A DNA stretch of 64,000 nt from Herbaspirillum robiniae (GCF_002213415.1 NZ_NJGU01000007.1:297863-361862); one strand, 5' to 3'; positions 8,185 through 16,858 are shown, counted from the stretch's first letter. Program-made: numbers and translations. The notes: generated by a model from the sequence alone, not told the origin.

Positions 8185-8769
8185 ATGAACAACGAAGAAA
8201 GATTGCGCCGGCTGATCGCAGAAGACGATGAACGCATGCGCGTACTGCATGCGGTGCGCTCGCTCGCCTTGCCGGATGGCTGGATCGGCGCCGGCTTTGT
8301 CAGGAACGCCGTATGGGATGCCTTGCATGGGCTCGCGCCACGTCTGCCCGCCAGTGACATCGACGTCATCTGGCATGACCCCGCGCGCTGCGACGCGAGC
8401 GTCGACGCCGTCCTGGAGGCGCGCCTGCGCGAGATCGATCCGGCGCCGAACTGGTCGGTGCGCAATCAGGCGCGCATGCATGTGCGCAACGGAGACGCGC
8501 CTTACGACAGCTGCCGGGAAGCAATGACATGCTGGCCGGAAACAGCCACCGCGGTGGCGGCGAGATTGAGCGCGCAAGGGACAATCGAGATCTCCGCACC
8601 TTTCGGCGTCGGTAATCTGTGGGCCGCGATCATCAGGCCGACGCCCGCCTTCTCCACGCACAAGCATCCGATATTCATGGAACGGGTGATATCACGTCAA
8701 TGGCAACGGCATTGGCCGCGCCTGCGGCTTATCTCTGGCGACGACCAGGCAGCGGCGACTTGCGTGTGA
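8185..8769 (+). CDS. Nucleotidyltransferase family protein (DUF925-like)
   Basis: A 194-aa protein matching the conserved DUF925 layout. GAGFVRNAVWDALHG is a nucleotidyltransferase-like G-x-G/RN motif and SDIDVIWHDP is the DxD metal pair. Then come RNQARMHVRNGDAPY, EAMTCWPETATAVAARL and IEISAPFGVGNLWA, followed by RPTPAF. The cellular substrate of this family is not established. The start is set at ATG 8185 because GGAAG lies at 8176-8180; an earlier ATG at 8143 has no such site. Its 3' end overlaps the convergent MocR gene by 41 bp. Confidence 0.8.
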   Translation: MNNEERLRRLIAEDDERMRVLHAVRSLALPDGWIGAGFVRNAVWDALHGLAPRLPASDIDVIWHDPARCDASVDAVLEARLREIDPAPNWSVRNQARMHVRNGDAPYDSCREAMTCWPETATAVAARLSAQGTIEISAPFGVGNLWAAIIRPTPAFSTHKHPIFMERVISRQWQRHWPRLRLISGDDQAAATCV

Positions 8770-10255
8770 GGCCGACGGACGAGGCGATGACCTGGGCCAG
8801 CTTGCGCGCCGCCTTCTCCATCTGCTCCCCGCTGAATCCGCCAAAGCCCAGCACCAGCCCCGGCCGGGCGCTGCCGTCGGCGAACATGGGCGATACCGCG
8901 CGCACCGCCACTCCCGCCGCGGCCGCGTTGCGCGCCACCTCCACGTCATCCAGGCCGGCGTTGAGCCACAGCAGCAGGTGCATGCCCTGGTCGCTGGGTT
9001 GCAGCCATGCCAGTTCCGGCGGCAGCAGGCGCGTGAGCGTGTGCATCAGCTGCCGGCGGTGCTCGGCGTAGACGCCGCGCACGCGGCGGATGTGGCGATC
9101 CAGGTGGCCTTCTTCCATGAACGCGGCCAGCACATGCTGGTCGGCGCCGGGCGGGCTGCGGTCCATCAGCACGCGCGCGCCGGTGAAGGCCGGCACCAGC
9201 TCGGGCGGCGCGATCAGGTAGCCCAGCCGCAGCGAGGGATAGAGCACCTTGCTGAAGGTGCCGAGGTAGACCACGCGCTGCGGGTCCAGCCCCTGCAGCG
9301 AGGGGAAGGGGTGGCCGGCGTAGCGCAGCTCGCTGTCGTAGTCGTCTTCCACGATCCAGGCGCCGGCCGCGCGCGCCCATTCCAGCAGCGCGTCGCGCCT
9401 GGCCATGCTCATCGGCATGCCCAGCGGATACTGGTGCGAGGGCGTGACGAAGGCGGCGCGCGCGTCCGGCGCCAGCCGCATGCCGGCGGCCACGTCCAGC
9501 CCTTCTTCGTCGACCGGCACGCGCACGGCGGCCTTGCCGGCGTCATGTTGCAGGATGGAGGTGATGCCGGAGTAGGCCGGGTTCTCGACCCAGGCCCGCT
9601 CGCCGGCGCCCAGCAGCACCTGGCAACACAGGTAGAGGCCCTGCTGGGTGCCGCTGGTGACGATCACCTGCTGCGCCTCGCAGCGCACCGAGCGCGAGCG
9701 GCGCACATAATCGGCGATGGCCTGGCGCAGCGGCAACGCGCCCTGCGGATCGCCGTAGCCGGCGGGCGCGCCCAGCCCGCGCGCGCGCAAGCGGTTGCCC
9801 AGCCGGCGCCAGGCTTCGCCCGGCACGGTGGCGCCCAGCGGCACGGAAATCGCGAACGGCACATGCGGCAAGGCGCTGAATTGCTGCGCCACGCGGGCGA
9901 ACGCCGCGGCCGGCGTCGGCAGCGGCGCCGGAGCGCTCTTGCGTGCGGCCTTGCGCGGAGCGGGCGTGGTTTCGCGGCGCGCTTCGATGGCTGCGGCCAC
10001 CCGCGTGCCGGCCCCGGGGCGCGCTTCGAGAAAGCCCTCCGCCACCAGCTGTTCGAAGGCTTCCACCACGGTGCCGCGCGCCAGCGACAGCGACTGCGCC
10101 AGCATCCGGGTCGAGGGCAGCGCTTCGCCCGGGCGCAGTTCGCCGCGGCGGATCGCCTCGCGCAGCGTCTGCGCCAGCTGGCGGCCCAGCGATCCTGCCG
10201 CGCGGTCCAGTGCGCCGAGCGCGGGCAGGTCGATGACGTGGGCTTTCCTGGGCAT
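8729..10255 (-). CDS. MocR/PdxR-type GntR transcriptional regulator with aminotransferase domain
   Basis: A 508-aa regulator made of an N-terminal GntR winged helix (LRPGEALPSTRMLAQSLSLARGTVVEAFEQL, about residues 40-70) and a fold-type I PLP aminotransferase domain. Visible PLP-domain motifs are TSGTQQGLYL, AFVTPSHQYPLG, IVEDDYDSELRY and the Lys loop TFSKVLYPSLRLGY. MocR proteins sense PLP or amino compounds and often control the divergent gene. Here that gene encodes a PaiB-like FMN-binding protein, 100 bp away. The intergenic region holds an AAACTGG/CCAGTTT inverted repeat. Confidence 0.9.
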   Translation of the reverse strand: MPRKAHVIDLPALGALDRAAGSLGRQLAQTLREAIRRGELRPGEALPSTRMLAQSLSLARGTVVEAFEQLVAEGFLEARPGAGTRVAAAIEARRETTPAPRKAARKSAPAPLPTPAAAFARVAQQFSALPHVPFAISVPLGATVPGEAWRRLGNRLRARGLGAPAGYGDPQGALPLRQAIADYVRRSRSVRCEAQQVIVTSGTQQGLYLCCQVLLGAGERAWVENPAYSGITSILQHDAGKAAVRVPVDEEGLDVAAGMRLAPDARAAFVTPSHQYPLGMPMSMARRDALLEWARAAGAWIVEDDYDSELRYAGHPFPSLQGLDPQRVVYLGTFSKVLYPSLRLGYLIAPPELVPAFTGARVLMDRSPPGADQHVLAAFMEEGHLDRHIRRVRGVYAEHRRQLMHTLTRLLPPELAWLQPSDQGMHLLLWLNAGLDDVEVARNAAAAGVAVRAVSPMFADGSARPGLVLGFGGFSGEQMEKAARKLAQVIASSVGLTRKSPLPGRRQR

Positions 10256-10280
10256 GATTCCGGTCTACTCGAATATGTTG

Positions 10281-10308
10281 AAACTGGACCTGCATATTAA
10301 GCCAGTTT
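10281..10308. promoter_or_regulatory. Inverted repeat between mocR-like and paiB-like genes
   Basis: AAACTGG (10281-10287) and CCAGTTT (10302-10308) are perfect 7-bp arms 14 bp apart in the 100-bp divergent promoter region. It is a plausible MocR operator, by position only. Confidence 0.45.
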
Positions 10309-10355
10309 GGCGGCACAATCCTCCCATCATCCACCGCCGCCGCCAGGAAGCCGCC

Positions 10356-10994
10356 ATGTATATCCCCGCCCATTTCGACGAACCGAGCACCGACGTCCTG
10401 CACGGCATGATCGTCGCCCATCCTTTCGGCGTGCTGGTCTCGCACGGTGGCGGCGCGCTGGACGCCAACCACCTGCCGTTCCACCTCGACCCCACCGCCG
10501 GCGCGCTGGGCACGCTGCATGCGCACGTCGCGCGCGCCAATCCGCTGTGGCGCGAACTGGCCGACGGCGACGCCGTGCTGGCGGTGTTCTCGGCCGGCGA
10601 CGCCTATGTCTCGCCGAGCTGGTATCCGAGCAAGCACGAGGCGCACCGCCAGGTGCCGACCTGGAACTACATGGTGGCGCACGCCCACGGCCGCGTCATC
10701 ATCCGCGACGACGAGCGCTACCTGCGCGGCGTGGTGGCGCGGCTGACGCGCACGCATGAGGCGACCGAGGCCACGCCATGGAAGATGTCGGACGCGCCGG
10801 CCGATTTCGTCGACACCCTGCTCAAGGCCATCGTCGGCATCGAGATCGAGATCACACGCCTGGAGGGCAAGCGCAAGCTCAGCCAGAACAAGGAAGTGCG
10901 CGACATCCGCGGCGCCGGCGAGGCGCTCATGGCGCGCGGCCACGACGCCGTGGGCGAGGCCATGCTGGAGGCCGCCGCACGCAAGGAGCAATAG
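10356..10994 (+). CDS. PaiB-family FMN-binding protein / negative regulator
   Basis: A 212-aa protein of the PaiB split-barrel flavin-binding family. MYIPAHFDEPSTDVLHGMI at the start, NHLPFHLDP, HAHVARANPLW, YVSPSWYPSKHEAHRQVPTWNY and the C-terminal KRKLSQNK are the family's conserved blocks. In Bacillus, PaiB affects sporulation and protease genes; in proteobacteria the partner is usually a MocR regulator, as here. AGGAAG at 10345-10350 supports the start ATG 10356. Whether it works as an oxidoreductase or a regulator is unknown. A terminator follows at 11019. Confidence 0.9.
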   Translation: MYIPAHFDEPSTDVLHGMIVAHPFGVLVSHGGGALDANHLPFHLDPTAGALGTLHAHVARANPLWRELADGDAVLAVFSAGDAYVSPSWYPSKHEAHRQVPTWNYMVAHAHGRVIIRDDERYLRGVVARLTRTHEATEATPWKMSDAPADFVDTLLKAIVGIEIEITRLEGKRKLSQNKEVRDIRGAGEALMARGHDAVGEAMLEAAARKEQ

Positions 10995-11018
10995 CGCGCA
11001 TCCGGGTTTGCCATGGGG

Positions 11019-11053
11019 AAAAAGCGGCGCAGCAAAATGCGTCGCTTTTTTTT
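11019..11053 (+). terminator. Rho-independent terminator of the paiB-like gene
   Basis: Arms AGCGGCGCA (11023-11031) and TGCGTCGCT (11037-11045) with one G-U pair, a small A-rich loop and a T9 tract. Confidence 0.85.
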
Positions 11054-11143
11054 CGTCCGTAAGGCTGGCGCAAGCACTGCTCGCCTATGCTTGCAGAATG
11101 AAATCCGTCGGAAATCTTCGCTGTTCAGGGCGTGCAACAAATA

Positions 11144-11158
11144 TTGTGCCGCGCACAA
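11144..11158. promoter_or_regulatory. Short palindrome upstream of the AraC gene
   Basis: TTGTGC-CGC-GCACAA lies in an AT-rich region about 145 bp before the AraC start. It is a possible operator or promoter element; no regulator is assigned. Confidence 0.35.
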
Positions 11159-11217
11159 ATTCTGCAGTATCTGTAAAATCCGGTAAATGAATGAGGGCGC
11201 CGACGGGCGCTTTCCGG

Positions 11218-11254
11218 GGACGCATGGCGCCGGTGGACGACCGGCGATGCGTCC
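11218..11254 (+). other. Strong leader hairpin before the AraC gene
   Basis: GGACGCAT (11218-11225) plus CGCCGGT (11228-11234) pair with ACCGGCG (11240-11246) plus ATGCGTCC (11247-11254). This gives 15 base pairs with a 2-nt bulge and a 5-nt loop. It ends 46 nt before the start codon and has no T-tract, so it is more likely a leader RNA structure than a terminator. Confidence 0.55.
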
Positions 11255-11300
11255 GCTTCAAGGCTGACGAGCATTCCTGTCTCCAATGAGGTCCCTGTCC

Positions 11301-12212
11301 ATGTCCGCATCGACTTCCTTCGCCGACTCCATCGTTACGCCCGCCGGCATCGATTCGCTGGGCTGCCTGGCCGACAGCCTGCACAAAAGCCACGAACTGC
11401 GCCGCCCCGACCTGGCCTTCTACCGCAAGCGGGTTGACCAGGAGCAGGTCTCGCAGGTGCGCACGGATGCATCGGACCGCGGTTTCCTGGTCGGCGTGTC
11501 GATGTCGCCGCAGCATCGCCGCAGCATCTTTCGCGGACGCCAGGGTTCGCATCACGACTTCAATCGCGGCGGCATCTACATCCGCGATTTTTCCGAGGAC
11601 TACCGCGCCGACATCCACGGCGCCTTCGACTTCCTGCTGGTCGAATTGCCGCGCGCGTTCTTCGAGCAATCGGGCCAGGACCAACGCGGCCGCATCCCCG
11701 GCCTGAAGACGGTGACTGGCCTTTACGATCCCGTGCTGGAGCACCTGGCGCATGCGCTGGCGCCCGCGCTGGCGCGGCCGGACGAGGCCAGCATGCTGTT
11801 CGTCGACCAGATCGGCGTGGCCATCGGCACCCATGTGATGCAGCGCTACGGCGGCGCACGGGCGCCGCGGGGCGTGCGCGGCGGCCTGTCGCGCCTGCAC
11901 GAGGAGCGCGCCAAGCAGATGCTGATGGAAAAGGTGAGGGGCAACGTCTCGATCCCCGAGATCGCGCGCGAGTGCAACATGTCGGCCAGCTACTTCCTGC
12001 GCGCCTTCAAGGAAAGCACCGGCCAGACGCCGCACCAGTGGCTGATGGCGCAGCGCGTGCAGCGCGCCCGCGAGTTCCTGCGCGACACCGAACTGCCGCT
12101 GGCGGAGGTGGCGATCGCCTGCAACTTCTACGACCAGAGCCACTTCAGCCGGGTGTTCTCGCAGGTGGTCGGCACCTCGCCGGGCAGCTGGCGCCGCCAC
12201 AGCCGCGGCTGA
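11301..12212 (+). CDS. AraC-family transcriptional regulator
   Basis: A 303-aa regulator. The last 100 residues form the double helix-turn-helix: VSIPEIARECNMSASYFLRAFKESTGQTPHQWLMAQRVQRAREFL, then LPLAEVAIACNFYDQSHFSRVFSQVVGTSPGSWRRH. The N-terminal half is an AraC-binding-like sensor domain without recognisable ligand. The start is set at ATG 11301 (GAGG at 11288-11291); an ATG 15 nt earlier lacks a ribosome-binding site. A strong leader hairpin and a palindrome lie upstream. It converges on the histidine kinase gene 39 bp away. No target operon is evident. Confidence 0.9.
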   Translation: MSASTSFADSIVTPAGIDSLGCLADSLHKSHELRRPDLAFYRKRVDQEQVSQVRTDASDRGFLVGVSMSPQHRRSIFRGRQGSHHDFNRGGIYIRDFSEDYRADIHGAFDFLLVELPRAFFEQSGQDQRGRIPGLKTVTGLYDPVLEHLAHALAPALARPDEASMLFVDQIGVAIGTHVMQRYGGARAPRGVRGGLSRLHEERAKQMLMEKVRGNVSIPEIARECNMSASYFLRAFKESTGQTPHQWLMAQRVQRAREFLRDTELPLAEVAIACNFYDQSHFSRVFSQVVGTSPGSWRRHSRG

Positions 12213-12251
12213 AGAGCGCCGGCCGTCGATGCCTGGCGTGCGCGGACCCGC

Positions 12252-14777
12252 TCAGGGCACGCGCGGCATGTCGAACCGGAACACCGTGCCGCAGGGCTGC
12301 GCCCCGGCGACCCTGATGCGTCCGCGATGGTTCTCGACGATGGAGCGGCAGATCGCCAGCCCCATGCCCATGCCGTTTTCCTTGGTGGTGTAGAAGGCGT
12401 CGAACACGCGCGGCATGGCGTCGGGCGCGATGCCCTCGCCGGTGTCCTGCACCGCCACTTCGACGCGCTGGTCGCCGGTGCAGGCCGACGACACGGTCAG
12501 GGTGCGCGGCCGGTCGCGCACCTCGGCCATCGCCTCGACCGCATTGACCACCAGGTTCAGCAGCACCTGCTGCAGCTGCACCAGGTCGCCCAGCGCGCAG
12601 GTTTCTTCCGGCGCCAGCGCCAGCACCAGCGACACTTCCCTGCGTTCCAGCTCGCTCTTCGAAATCGTCAGGATGTGGCGGATCGCCGCATTCACGTCGA
12701 CCCGCGCGAACACCGGCTCGGTGTTGCGCGTCAAGCCCTGCAGGCCGGCGATCATGCCGCCGGCGCGCTGGCCTTCGGCGACGATGTCGCGCAGGCCGGC
12801 GCGCGCGTTGTCCAGATTGGGCGGATCGCGGTCCAGCCAGCGCAGGCTGGCGCCGGCGTTGGAGACGATGGACATCAGCGGCTGGTTGATCTCGTGCGCG
12901 ATGGACGCCGTCAGCTGGCCCACCGTGTTGGCGCGCGAGACGCGCTCAAGGTCGGCCTGCGCCACGCGCATCGCGTATTCGGCCTGGCGCCGCACGGTGA
13001 TGTCGGTAGCGGTGCCGACATACTCGACGAAGGTGCCGTCCACCCACACGGGTTTGCCGATGCCGGAGATGTAGCGCACCTCGCCGGTGTCGCGCCGGCA
13101 GATGCGGTGCTCCACCCGTATCGTGCCGCCCATGGCGACCGCGGCGTCGACGGTGTCGATCACTTCCTGGCGGTCGTCGGGGTGCATCAGCGCCGCGAAT
13201 TCTTCATAGTTGATGCAGTTGCGGCCGTCTTCCAGGCCGTAGATGCGGCACAGCTCGTCGGAGCAGAACATCAGGTCCTCGCGCACCAGGTAGCGCATGC
13301 TGCCGGTGTGGTTGAAGCGCTCGCCCTGCTTGAGCAGTTCCTGGCTGGTGCGCAGGGCCTGCTCGGCGCAGGCCAGCTGTTCGTTCTCGCGCCGCAGCCG
13401 CGCGTGGGCCAGCGCGTTGTGCAGGCATATCGCGGCGTGCGCGGCCAGCCGGCGGGCCAGCGTCAGCTGGCGCGCGTCGAAGGCGGCGCCGTGCTCGCCG
13501 CGCACCAGGTAGAGCGCGCCCGGCACCTCGCCGCCGTGCGTCAGCGCGATGCACAGCGCGCGGCAGGCGCCGTCCTCGTCATCGTGGGCCGCCGCGCTTT
13601 GCAGCAGCGAGCCGTCGTTGCCGGCGCACACGCTGCCGCCTTCCAGCGCCAGCTCCAGCATGCCCAGCGACATTTCACCCTCGCCGGCGGCGCGGCGGCG
13701 GGTATTGATCTCGATTGCGCCGCCCGACGCCAGCGCCTCGGCTTCGATATAACTGCGGCCTTCGTCGCGCAGCAGCAGCAGGCAGCGCCAGGCGCCGGTC
13801 AGTTCGCAGGCGATGCCGGCGATGGCCGGGCGCAGCTGTTCCAGGTCGAGTTCGGCCGACAGCGCGCGCATGGCGCGCAGCAGGGCATCGATGTCGTGGG
13901 AGTCGTCGGTAGCGGCGGTGGCGTCGCGGGACAAGATGGTTTTCCTGGAGGCGGATCGGTTGGCAAGGGGGACGGCCGGCGCGGGAGCGGGCAGGGCGCA
14001 GGCGTATTGTTCCAGCGCCTGCGCGACTTCTTCCGCGCCTGGCCAGCATTGTGCCGCATCCTGCGCCAGCATGCGCATCACCAGGCGCGAGAGCCGTTCG
14101 GGAATGGCGCGGTTGAAGGCGCGCGGCGACCGGCATTGCGCGGCATCGGCCGCCGGCGCCCGGCCCGCCAGCAGCAGGTAGTAGATCTCGCCCAGCGCGT
14201 GCAGGTCGGCGCCGGTATCGGTCGCGTGGCGCGCCGGCGCCGCCATGCCGAAGCCGCCCAGGCGCACGCGACGCTCGCCGGCCGGCGCCGGATATGGCGA
14301 CTGCTGGGGTGACGGACGGGGCGCGGCATCGATGAAGAAGCAGCCGGCATTGAGGTTGCCGTGCGCCAGTCCCGCGCGGTGCAGGCCATGCAGCGCGCGC
14401 GCCATCTGCGGCGCCAGCGCCAGGAAGGACGTCACCGACAGCCGGCGCGGCGCGGCCGCCGCCAGCGATACCGCATCCGCATCGGCATACAGCAGCGTGA
14501 GCGAACCCGGGGCGCTGACCGATCCCACCGGCGCCAGCGCCCAGGCCGGGTCGAGCCGCTCGCGCAGCGCCAGCTCGTTGGCCAGTTCGCGCGCGGCGTC
14601 GGGCTGCATGTGCGGCGAATGGGCGCGCGCCACCAGCAATTGCGGCAGCGCCCCGCCGGGCTGCCGGGCGCTCAGGTAAGCCACCGCGCCGGTCTTGCAC
14701 AGCACGGTGTAGTCGCGCTCGTCAGGCGTGCCGGCTGGGGCGGCTTGGTTCAGGAAGGCGGGATAGGGCAGGTTCAA
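12252..14777 (-). CDS. Hybrid sensor: protein-kinase-like (pseudokinase) - GAF - PAS - histidine kinase
   Basis: An 841-aa cytoplasmic sensor. Residues about 20-265 look like a Ser/Thr protein kinase fold without catalytic residues: HRD is replaced by HGN (139-141), DFG by GFG (175-177), and the VAIK lysine place reads VAR. A GAF-like domain (about 300-460), a PAS domain (about 485-605, MFCSDELCRIYGLEDG), HisKA with H629 (SIAHEINQPL) and HATPase_c (NLVVNAVEAM, GEGIAPDAM, GMGMGLAI) follow. The start is TTG 14777, preceded by GGAG, and it overlaps the TGA of the upstream receiver gene (TTGA), which implies coupled translation. The large kinase/AAA/GAF/HK sensors have an AAA ATPase between kinase and GAF; here it is absent. 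Confidence 0.87.
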   Translation of the reverse strand: MNLPYPAFLNQAAPAGTPDERDYTVLCKTGAVAYLSARQPGGALPQLLVARAHSPHMQPDAARELANELALRERLDPAWALAPVGSVSAPGSLTLLYADADAVSLAAAAPRRLSVTSFLALAPQMARALHGLHRAGLAHGNLNAGCFFIDAAPRPSPQQSPYPAPAGERRVRLGGFGMAAPARHATDTGADLHALGEIYYLLLAGRAPAADAAQCRSPRAFNRAIPERLSRLVMRMLAQDAAQCWPGAEEVAQALEQYACALPAPAPAVPLANRSASRKTILSRDATAATDDSHDIDALLRAMRALSAELDLEQLRPAIAGIACELTGAWRCLLLLRDEGRSYIEAEALASGGAIEINTRRRAAGEGEMSLGMLELALEGGSVCAGNDGSLLQSAAAHDDEDGACRALCIALTHGGEVPGALYLVRGEHGAAFDARQLTLARRLAAHAAICLHNALAHARLRRENEQLACAEQALRTSQELLKQGERFNHTGSMRYLVREDLMFCSDELCRIYGLEDGRNCINYEEFAALMHPDDRQEVIDTVDAAVAMGGTIRVEHRICRRDTGEVRYISGIGKPVWVDGTFVEYVGTATDITVRRQAEYAMRVAQADLERVSRANTVGQLTASIAHEINQPLMSIVSNAGASLRWLDRDPPNLDNARAGLRDIVAEGQRAGGMIAGLQGLTRNTEPVFARVDVNAAIRHILTISKSELERREVSLVLALAPEETCALGDLVQLQQVLLNLVVNAVEAMAEVRDRPRTLTVSSACTGDQRVEVAVQDTGEGIAPDAMPRVFDAFYTTKENGMGMGLAICRSIVENHRGRIRVAGAQPCGTVFRFDMPRVP

Positions 14778-15175
14778 TCGGGAGCTCCGGAGGCGAGGAT
14801 GGCGTCGCGCAGCAGCGCCAGCAGCGTGTCGGCGTCGACCGGCTTGGGCAGCAGCGCCGCGCCCAGCCCGGCCGAACGGCGCCGCTGCAGCGCATCGCCG
14901 CGCGCGGTGATGAAGATCAGCGGCAGGCCCGGCCGCAGCGGCGCCAGGCGCTCGGCCAGCTCGAAGCCGTCCATGCGCGCCAGGCCGATGTCGACGATGG
15001 CGCAGGCGATGCCGCGCAGGTCGGCGGCGAGGAACTCCTCCCCCCCGGGAAAGGCGCAGCCGCGATATCCGGCCGAATCCAGCAGGTTGCACAAGGCCGC
15101 GCGCACGCCGTGATCGTCGTCGACCACGGCGACGGTATGGCGCGGCGCCAGGTAAGTCTCCCCTTTTTTCATCAT
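14774..15175 (-). CDS. Stand-alone response regulator receiver protein
   Basis: A 133-aa CheY-like receiver with no output domain. The acidic pocket is VVDDDHG (residues 18-21), the phospho-acceptor is D62 (CAIVDIGLARMDG), the Thr is in FITARGD and the Lys in LLPKPVD. The sequence resembles the receiver half of FixJ regulators. The gene ends in a 4-nt overlap with the histidine kinase start, so the pair is co-translated and the kinase is the likely phosphodonor. Two ATGs stand at 15175 and 15172; TGAGG just upstream serves either. Confidence 0.88.
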   Translation of the reverse strand: MMKKGETYLAPRHTVAVVDDDHGVRAALCNLLDSAGYRGCAFPGGEEFLAADLRGIACAIVDIGLARMDGFELAERLAPLRPGLPLIFITARGDALQRRRSAGLGAALLPKPVDADTLLALLRDAILASGAPD

Positions 15176-15421
15176 CCTCAGCCATGGGCCGACGCCACGC
15201 GGGCATGGCCGGCGCGGTGTCGGTGGGTGGTCCGCCCTGGGCGCGCGTTACGGTGGCGCGCCCGGGGCGGATGCGGAACGGCTGTGGTCCGCCCGCGGAA
15301 AGAACCGGGTTGCGTCCCGCCTGCGCGCGGCTCTGTGCGGCTGCGTCGCGGCGGGCGTCTTGCTGGCGTCATGTTCTGGTGTTGCGCCGGCTCTGCGGCC
15401 GGTGGTCCTGCATGCGAGGTC

Positions 15422-15667
15422 TTACTGCTTGTCCTCCGGCGGCGGCGCGCCGGTGATCTTGGGTATGCATTCGCGGTGGAACCAGGCGGCCGTGATCGGC
15501 TCGCCGGCGAGCTTGCGGCGGATGATCGGCACCAGCTGCTCGCCGATCAGCATGCCCAGCAGGCCCAGCAGCGCGATCACCGGCGGCGCCGGCGACTGCA
15601 CCTGCAGCGCGTAGTAGATGACGCCGGCGACGGCGCCCATCAACAGGGAAATCAGGTAAGGCTTCAT
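15422..15667 (-). CDS. XapX domain membrane protein (copy 2)
   Basis: An 81-aa protein with the XapX (DUF1427) pattern: MKPYLISLLMGAVAGVIYYAL, then QSPAPPVIALLGLLGMLIGEQLVPI, giving two short hydrophobic segments around a conserved SPAPP...LLGMLIGE core. A polar tail (WFHRECIPKITGAPPPEDKQ) is absent from its neighbour. The family function is unknown; members often accompany small hydrolase genes. It is the last gene of a probable three-gene operon (isochorismatase-like hydrolase, XapX, XapX), 18 bp after the first XapX gene. Confidence 0.83.
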   Translation of the reverse strand: MKPYLISLLMGAVAGVIYYALQVQSPAPPVIALLGLLGMLIGEQLVPIIRRKLAGEPITAAWFHRECIPKITGAPPPEDKQ

Positions 15668-15685
15668 GTCGTGCTTGCTCCGGTG

Positions 15686-15853
15686 TCAGCCGCCCAGCAG
15701 ATGGCTCAGGGTTGGAATCAGGCGTTCGCCGATCACCATGCCGAGCAGGCCGATCAGGGCGATGCCCGGGGGCGCCGGCGAGCGCCCCTTGAAGAACGCA
15801 TAGAAGACGCCGATCAGGATGCCGGCGCAAAGCGAGATGAGATAGCTGGTCAT
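15686..15853 (-). CDS. XapX domain membrane protein (copy 1, 55 aa)
   Basis: A short ORF translating to MTSYLISLCAGILIGVFYAF, then FKGRSPAPPGIALIGLLGMV, then IGERLIPTLSHLLGG. It aligns along its whole length with the next XapX protein (SPAPP, ALxGLLGMxIGE), so the two are tandem paralogues. It begins 82 bp after the hydrolase stop. No function is known for the family. Confidence 0.82.
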   Translation of the reverse strand: MTSYLISLCAGILIGVFYAFFKGRSPAPPGIALIGLLGMVIGERLIPTLSHLLGG

Positions 15854-15935
15854 GTCGATCACGGTGGTGGGTCCGGAACTGCCGCGCGCGGCCGTCCCCT
15901 CGCGGGAAGGGCCGCGCCGGCAACCTGCCGCCTGC

Positions 15936-16625
15936 TTACTTGGCCGGCACCGGAGCCAGGGTCTTCTGGTTGCCGTGCGGACGCTGCTCGGCCTTGTGCA
16001 CCATGGTGTAGGCGTAGTCCACGCCCATGCCGTAGGCGCCCGAATGTTCGCGCACGATGTCCATGACGGCGTTGTAGGTGCCCTTGCGCGCCCAGTCGCG
16101 TTGCCACTCCAGCATCACCTGCTGCCAGGTGACCGGGATCACGCCGGCCTGGATCATGCGCTGCATGGCGTAGTCGTGGGCTTCCTTGGAGGTGCCGCCG
16201 GAGGCGTCGGCCACCATGTAGATCTCATAGCCGCCTTCGGCCATGGCGCACAGCGCGAAGCTGTTGTTGCAGACTTCGGTCCACAGGCCGGCGACCACGA
16301 TCTTCTTCTTGCCGGTGGCAGCCAGGGCGTCGCGCACCTTCTGGTCGTCCCAGGAGTTCATCGAGGTGCGTTCCAGGATATTGTGCTCGGGGAACACCGA
16401 CAGCAGTTCCGGATAGGTATAGCCGGAGAAGCCTTCGGTTTCGACGGTGGTGATCACGGTCGGGATGTTGAATACCTTGGCGGCCTTGGCCAGCGCCACG
16501 GTGTTGTTCTTCAGGACCTGGCGGTCGATGGATTGCACGCCGAAGGCCATTTGCGGCTGATGGTCGATGATGATCAGCTGGCAATTGTCGGGCGTGAGCA
16601 CTTCGAGTTTGGTATTGGTGGTCAT
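15936..16625 (-). CDS. Isochorismatase-family cysteine hydrolase (YcaC-like)
   Basis: A 229-aa alpha/beta hydrolase of the isochorismatase superfamily. The catalytic set is Asp in IIIDHQPQM, Lys in the GKKKIVVAGL strand region and Cys in GLWTEVCNNSFAL. YcaC-like members have no settled substrate; ureidoacrylate, amides and hydrazides are used by relatives. A C-terminal extension (HKAEQRPHGNQKTLAPVPAK) goes beyond the usual length. It is divergent from the amidohydrolase operon across 233 bp and leads the XapX pair. The location suggests a shared detoxification or stress role. Confidence 0.87.
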   Translation of the reverse strand: MTTNTKLEVLTPDNCQLIIIDHQPQMAFGVQSIDRQVLKNNTVALAKAAKVFNIPTVITTVETEGFSGYTYPELLSVFPEHNILERTSMNSWDDQKVRDALAATGKKKIVVAGLWTEVCNNSFALCAMAEGGYEIYMVADASGGTSKEAHDYAMQRMIQAGVIPVTWQQVMLEWQRDWARKGTYNAVMDIVREHSGAYGMGVDYAYTMVHKAEQRPHGNQKTLAPVPAK

Positions 16626-16858
16626 GATCGGATCCGTAGAAGGTGGGGAGGTCGGACGGCCGCCGGGGAGAGCGGCGGCTGCCGGAGGCGATCATAGGCA
16701 AGGGGGCGGGGCGCTGCCATTATCCGTTCGTATAGCTGGACGCCCGCGCGGGGTTTTTGCACACTGCCGTCATCAACAGATCCGTGCGGGATCGCCCGGT
16801 TGCGACGGGCGTCGATGCCACGGGACACGCCATCATCCTTAGTTAGCACGGAGCCAAC

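Noticed and set aside
14778..15206. N-terminal extension of the kinase frame
   Set aside because: It is the receiver gene read in another frame (Arg/Ala/Pro-rich); TTG 14777 with GGAG fits better.
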